Origin: Erinaceus europaeus
Taxonomy: Eukaryota; Chordata; Mammalia; Eulipotyphla; Erinaceidae
Reading direction: 5' to 3'
Assembly: GCF_950295315.1 (NCBI RefSeq)
Contig: NW_026647180.1
Location: 1,488,001 to 1,552,000, forward strand
Length of the DNA stretch: 64,000 nucleotides
The position numbers and the translations under genes are program-made. Below, in pieces: positions 60,705-64,000 of this stretch; the stretch's first letter is position 1; each line of letters starts with the position of its first letter. The notes under the pieces are model-generated. The model was not told where the DNA came from. It saw only the letters and a program-made list of their open reading frames with translations, and searched no databases.

Positions 60705-60925
60705 CCAGTCCAGGACTAAGGCTCCATGGGGTAAGTGCCCTGAGGCACTGGGCTATGAGAGTGGAGACAGTGTTTCTGGGTGTGCCTGAAGATCATGGCC
60801 AGCCTAGCACAAGCAGGCAGTGTCCTAAGGACAGGTCCAGACAGGAGCTGTGTGGGTCGTGTTGGCAGAAACAGGGCCTTCAGAGGACGGCAGACAGTCC
60901 CAGGGTGCGGTTCTAGGAGCTGGTG

Positions 60926-61200
60926 CCCAATGAGCCTGAGGGGAGGGTCCAGTGTGTATTCATAGAGATAGCTGGCCAATTAGAGAAGAGGAAAATCACC
61001 CTCAGGGGCGTGAACCAAGAGCTGGCAAATGAGAACAGAGGAGAAGTTGCAAGTGAGGGACTCAGAGAGCAGCCTTCTGAAGGAAGCCCGCCAATGGGAG
61101 CTCAGAGCTGTCCTTAAAAGGCTGGGCATGCTTCCAGTAAGTTCGAAGCAGGGTTCAGCCCAGGGCCCTGCCTTGCAGAAGCTGTCCAGTGCGTATGTGG
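60926..61200 (+). promoter_or_regulatory. GC-rich promoter-like module, copy 5
   Basis: CCAAT at 60927 and 60976 (49 bp apart), a further CCAAT at 61091, and CCTTAAAAGG at 61112-61121. The third spaced CCAAT has decayed to CAAAT. A donor-like ccagtaagtt follows at about 61,135, where other copies have the ETS-like site. It sits about 220 bp downstream of CTCF-type motif 2. Confidence 0.5.
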
Positions 61201-61449
61201 ATAACTCCTTTTGTGCCTGTGCCTCTGTGGATGTTTGCATGTGTGTGTAACTGTGAGAGTGTGTGTTTGTGTGTGTTTGAGTGTGTTTGTGTGTGTGTGT
61301 GGGGGGGGGGAGGGAGAGAGAACAACAGAATCACTGTGGCACAGGTGATTTTGTGCAAAAAACTTGGCACATTCTGATTTACCACTTAGTATTGACACCA
61401 TTGTAGCTCTCCTTGGCCCTTGGTCACTTTTTTCTTTTCAGATGATAAG

Positions 61450-61770
61450 ACACTGAAGAGGGAGAGGTTTTTGCCCTGAGGCTTGCACAAGGAACTAGCA
61501 GCTTCCCTGTGTGTGTTGTCAGACTAGGAAACTTGTGGTGTCTGTCCATGTGGAGAGTCTCCTGGATGAGTTCCTTCCAGAGCATTTTTTGCTAGGTCCC
61601 GTTGGAGCTACATATAGCTAATGATTTGGAGATTTTACTCCTTTGGAAAATTCTTTTCCTGATGCACATTCTCTCTCCATGTTTTAGAATTCAATTGTCT
61701 GAATGTCATATTGCATCTGTTGTAGAAAATGACTACACCAGTGTCTTGCTCTCTCTCTCTCTCTCTTTCC

Positions 61771-61846
<76 letters not shown>

Positions 61847-64000
61847 CATGTAGAGGTCAGAAAATATATTTTAGCTAGAGACATGCACAGCTCTGCATTA
61901 GGGTAGTAATGAGGATACACCTGGCCCTTCTGAGTCACAGTCATGAGAGACATTTCACAGAACCATTCGTTTACCTCTTGTCACTCTACAAATCTCTCTC
62001 AGCACAAACTACAGCTGCCAAATCATCTACTTCCCTCTTGCTCTTTCTGTCCACCGAGTCCTATTATAAAACTGTAAATCAAAGAAGAAATAGACATAGT
62101 GCAGTTCGCTGCACACAGGACAGGCTGAGGCTGGACCAGGGAGATGCAATACGCCAGCCTGCATCTTGGCTGGAGCATCACTAAAACCGCTTCCAATTTG
62201 GAGAGGCAAGGGCAGTTTTGGAGAGTGGGCTGCAGGCCTAGTGTTGCTTCTCAGAGTGGGCTAAGACTTAGATGTTCTAAGTGTAACCTTTCTTCACAAA
62301 CATAAAATAACAATGCCACTTGTAAGAAGTATGCATGGGCATGGAGGGTTTATCTTCAGTGCTCTGGCATTAATCAACACAGGGCCAGAATTTCTGTACT
62401 TTTCTGTCACTGTCATTCTGTCTCTCTGACTGTCTATACTTACCTTCTTCCCTGAACCCTTCGTGGAAGTCAGTCCATGCATCGTGAACTCGGTCTTCCT
62501 GTTGTTGAAATTTTCCTTTCTTTGCCCTTAGGATTATTTAGTCTTGTGCATATGGCTTAGTACATAGGGGAACTGAGGAGACAGCGTTCCTGCTGCAGGT
62601 AACAGGCATATGTCCATCTCGAGCTGCAGCTGTCCAGGCCCTCTGTGCTTGACTCCCATTATCCAGTGCCCTGTGGCTAACACTCAGCCTAAATGCACCC
62701 CTCTTCAATTTCCTGCACTGCATCCTGGTCCTTATTCCATGAGAGCCCAGGTCAAGAGAAGTGAAACTCTACCACACTGGCACACACGTTGTGCTTTCCC
62801 TCTATTGGGCTGAATGTAAAGGATCTGTGGTACTGATGGACACACCAGTGTCCAGATTTTCCACGCAAAATGGAAGCTTCCAGGGTTCAGAAAGAGGGTG
62901 TTTTGATGGCTGTGAAATGTCTTTTCCAAGTGCCTCCTGGGGTTTCAAATCCTTTTGAAACCTGAAGTTCTTTCTTGTATCTAGGGAATATTCTCACCTC
63001 TGGCCAGATGGCCCTCCCAACTAGGAGCACAGCTATGCTGGGCTCAGGAGGTCTGCCAGACTGCTAGTTCCTGGAGGGATTCCTGAGTATGTCCTCAGGC
63101 CCCAAGTGGTAACAGGTGTTTCCAATTGTCTTTATTTGCAGCAGCCAGGCCCTCAGGTGAGGGGAGGGGCTGTGCTCTCCACTGGAATCTCCTAATTTAG
63201 CCAATGGAGGCATCAATCTTCCTTTTGTCTCTCCATAGCAAGGGCCCAGGGAGTTTGTGCTTCCTACAAGCAGAGCTACGTTGTATGGGACACTCATGCA
63301 TGTCTACTTCTGGGAGTCTCTCTGATTGTGATGTGTGGACACCAGGACACCATGATCAGAGATTGTGAGGCCACAGGAGCAATTGCCTTAGCCGGACCCA
63401 AAGGGTAGGTGTGAGGGGTTGGGTTCATCCACTATTGTTTGGTCAAACACAGTTCCCATCAATCTTGAAACACAGCTCTTTCTGTGGTCTTTCTGGGCTT
63501 GTAATCTGCTGCCCTGAGCAGTGGACTGAGAGTCTGGAGGCTGAGTAGGCAACCAAACGTGACTGGACAGGATCCTGCCCCTGAATTCTGAGGGGTGCCC
63601 CAGCTTACCCCATTGGCAGTGTTTGGATGATAGTGAGTCATGAGATTGAATAGGGAAGTCAGGAGAGGGAGACATGAGAGTCCCTTTGCATATGGATTCT
63701 TGCTTAGCCAGAATCTGGTCTAGCTGGCTTGCCCTGACCAGCTAGGTTCTCTGTACATAATTTGAAGGTGAGGCTGGCTACCTTGCCACCCATACTCTGA
63801 GACTACTATAGGTGAGCTCTGAGCACACACAGACACAGACAGACAGACACACACACACACATTACTCTCAGGTCTGGTAGTACAGCATATGGTGAAGGCT
63901 GAGGCTGTCTAGGGTCTGTGGGGAAGAGAGCTGCTGCCTTAAAATCTCTACAAGCCAGCTTTGAACCTGTCATCAATGAACACAGTGTAGGAGGTTTTTG
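61450..64000. repeat. Last diverged unit, running off the window
   Basis: Unit start, TC/TA tract (61747-61846), left block, CA tract near 63,850 and the beginning of a type-a sub-repeat at about 63,874, cut by the window end. No gene recognised. Confidence 0.87.
61747..61846. repeat. (TC)n(TA)n microsatellite
   Basis: About 50 bp TC-rich followed by about 50 bp TA, the longest compound tract in the window. Confidence 0.97.

Larger units (their letters stand above)
60066..60925. other. Non-macrosatellite segment with paired CTCF-type motifs
   Basis: About 0.86 kb seen once in the window. It contains a TG tract (60128-60168), an AATAAA at about 60,248, and a partial internal duplication around cagctgcattct(g/a)ctg plus the CTCF-type motif. 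No coding domain was recognised. It lies just upstream of promoter-like module copy 5. Confidence 0.6.
58910..61449. repeat. Diverged unit with a foreign 0.9-kb insert
   Basis: Unit start and left block with a TC/TA tract at 59209-59271. A small deletion at about 59,655 fuses gagtgggc to atggaggctttgtc. At about 59,943 the unit is left for the interspersed fragment and a CTCF-motif segment, followed by promoter-like module copy 5 and a TG tract. Confidence 0.82.

Overview
The window reads as non-genic DNA from a mammalian nuclear genome. The evidence is TA, CA/TG and TC microsatellites, retroviral long terminal repeats with primer-binding and polypurine sites, CTCF-type motifs, NF-Y (CCAAT) boxes, and no bacterial-style gene density. 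A rodent would fit, but the sequence does not settle the species. I found no intact host protein-coding gene. Nearly all open frames are chance frames that recur because the DNA itself is repeated.

Left part (1 to about 24,750): a macrosatellite of about 7.65-7.70 kb in three full, nearly identical head-to-tail copies (1-7690, 7691-15338, 15339-23034) plus the first 1.7 kb of a fourth. Each unit has a roughly 2.4-kb left block and a right block made of six older sub-repeats, five of them spaced about 980 bp and one 636 bp. High identity stops abruptly near 24,750. To the right, the same unit continues as older, diverged, rearranged and variably truncated copies to the end of the window.

Right part (24,750-64,000): unit starts recur at about 28,470, 31,344, 38,540, 44,788, 47,337, 52,131, 58,910 and 61,450. 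Two retroviral insertions interrupt it. At 33,129-35,985 lies a minus-strand endogenous retrovirus remnant: one LTR, polypurine tract, env transmembrane pieces, and an integrase remnant lacking most of its catalytic core. At 41,888-43,210 lies a short plus-strand element with two LTRs, a Lys-type primer-binding site and a 97-codon open frame in a near-ideal Kozak context.

The most interesting non-coding signals are five copies of a GC-rich promoter-like module (CCAAT boxes, GC boxes, CC(A/T)6GG element) found only in the diverged units, and a pair of same-orientation CTCF-type motifs 245 bp apart at 60.44-60.70 kb just upstream of one module. In the three homogenised units the promoter-like part of the module is missing and a TA tract lies at the breakpoint, and a nearby splice-acceptor-like AG is changed to AA. 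A working hypothesis is a once-transcribed non-coding macrosatellite, broadly in the style of CTCF-bearing macrosatellites such as DXZ4, whose recently amplified copies lost the putative promoter. That link is inference only.
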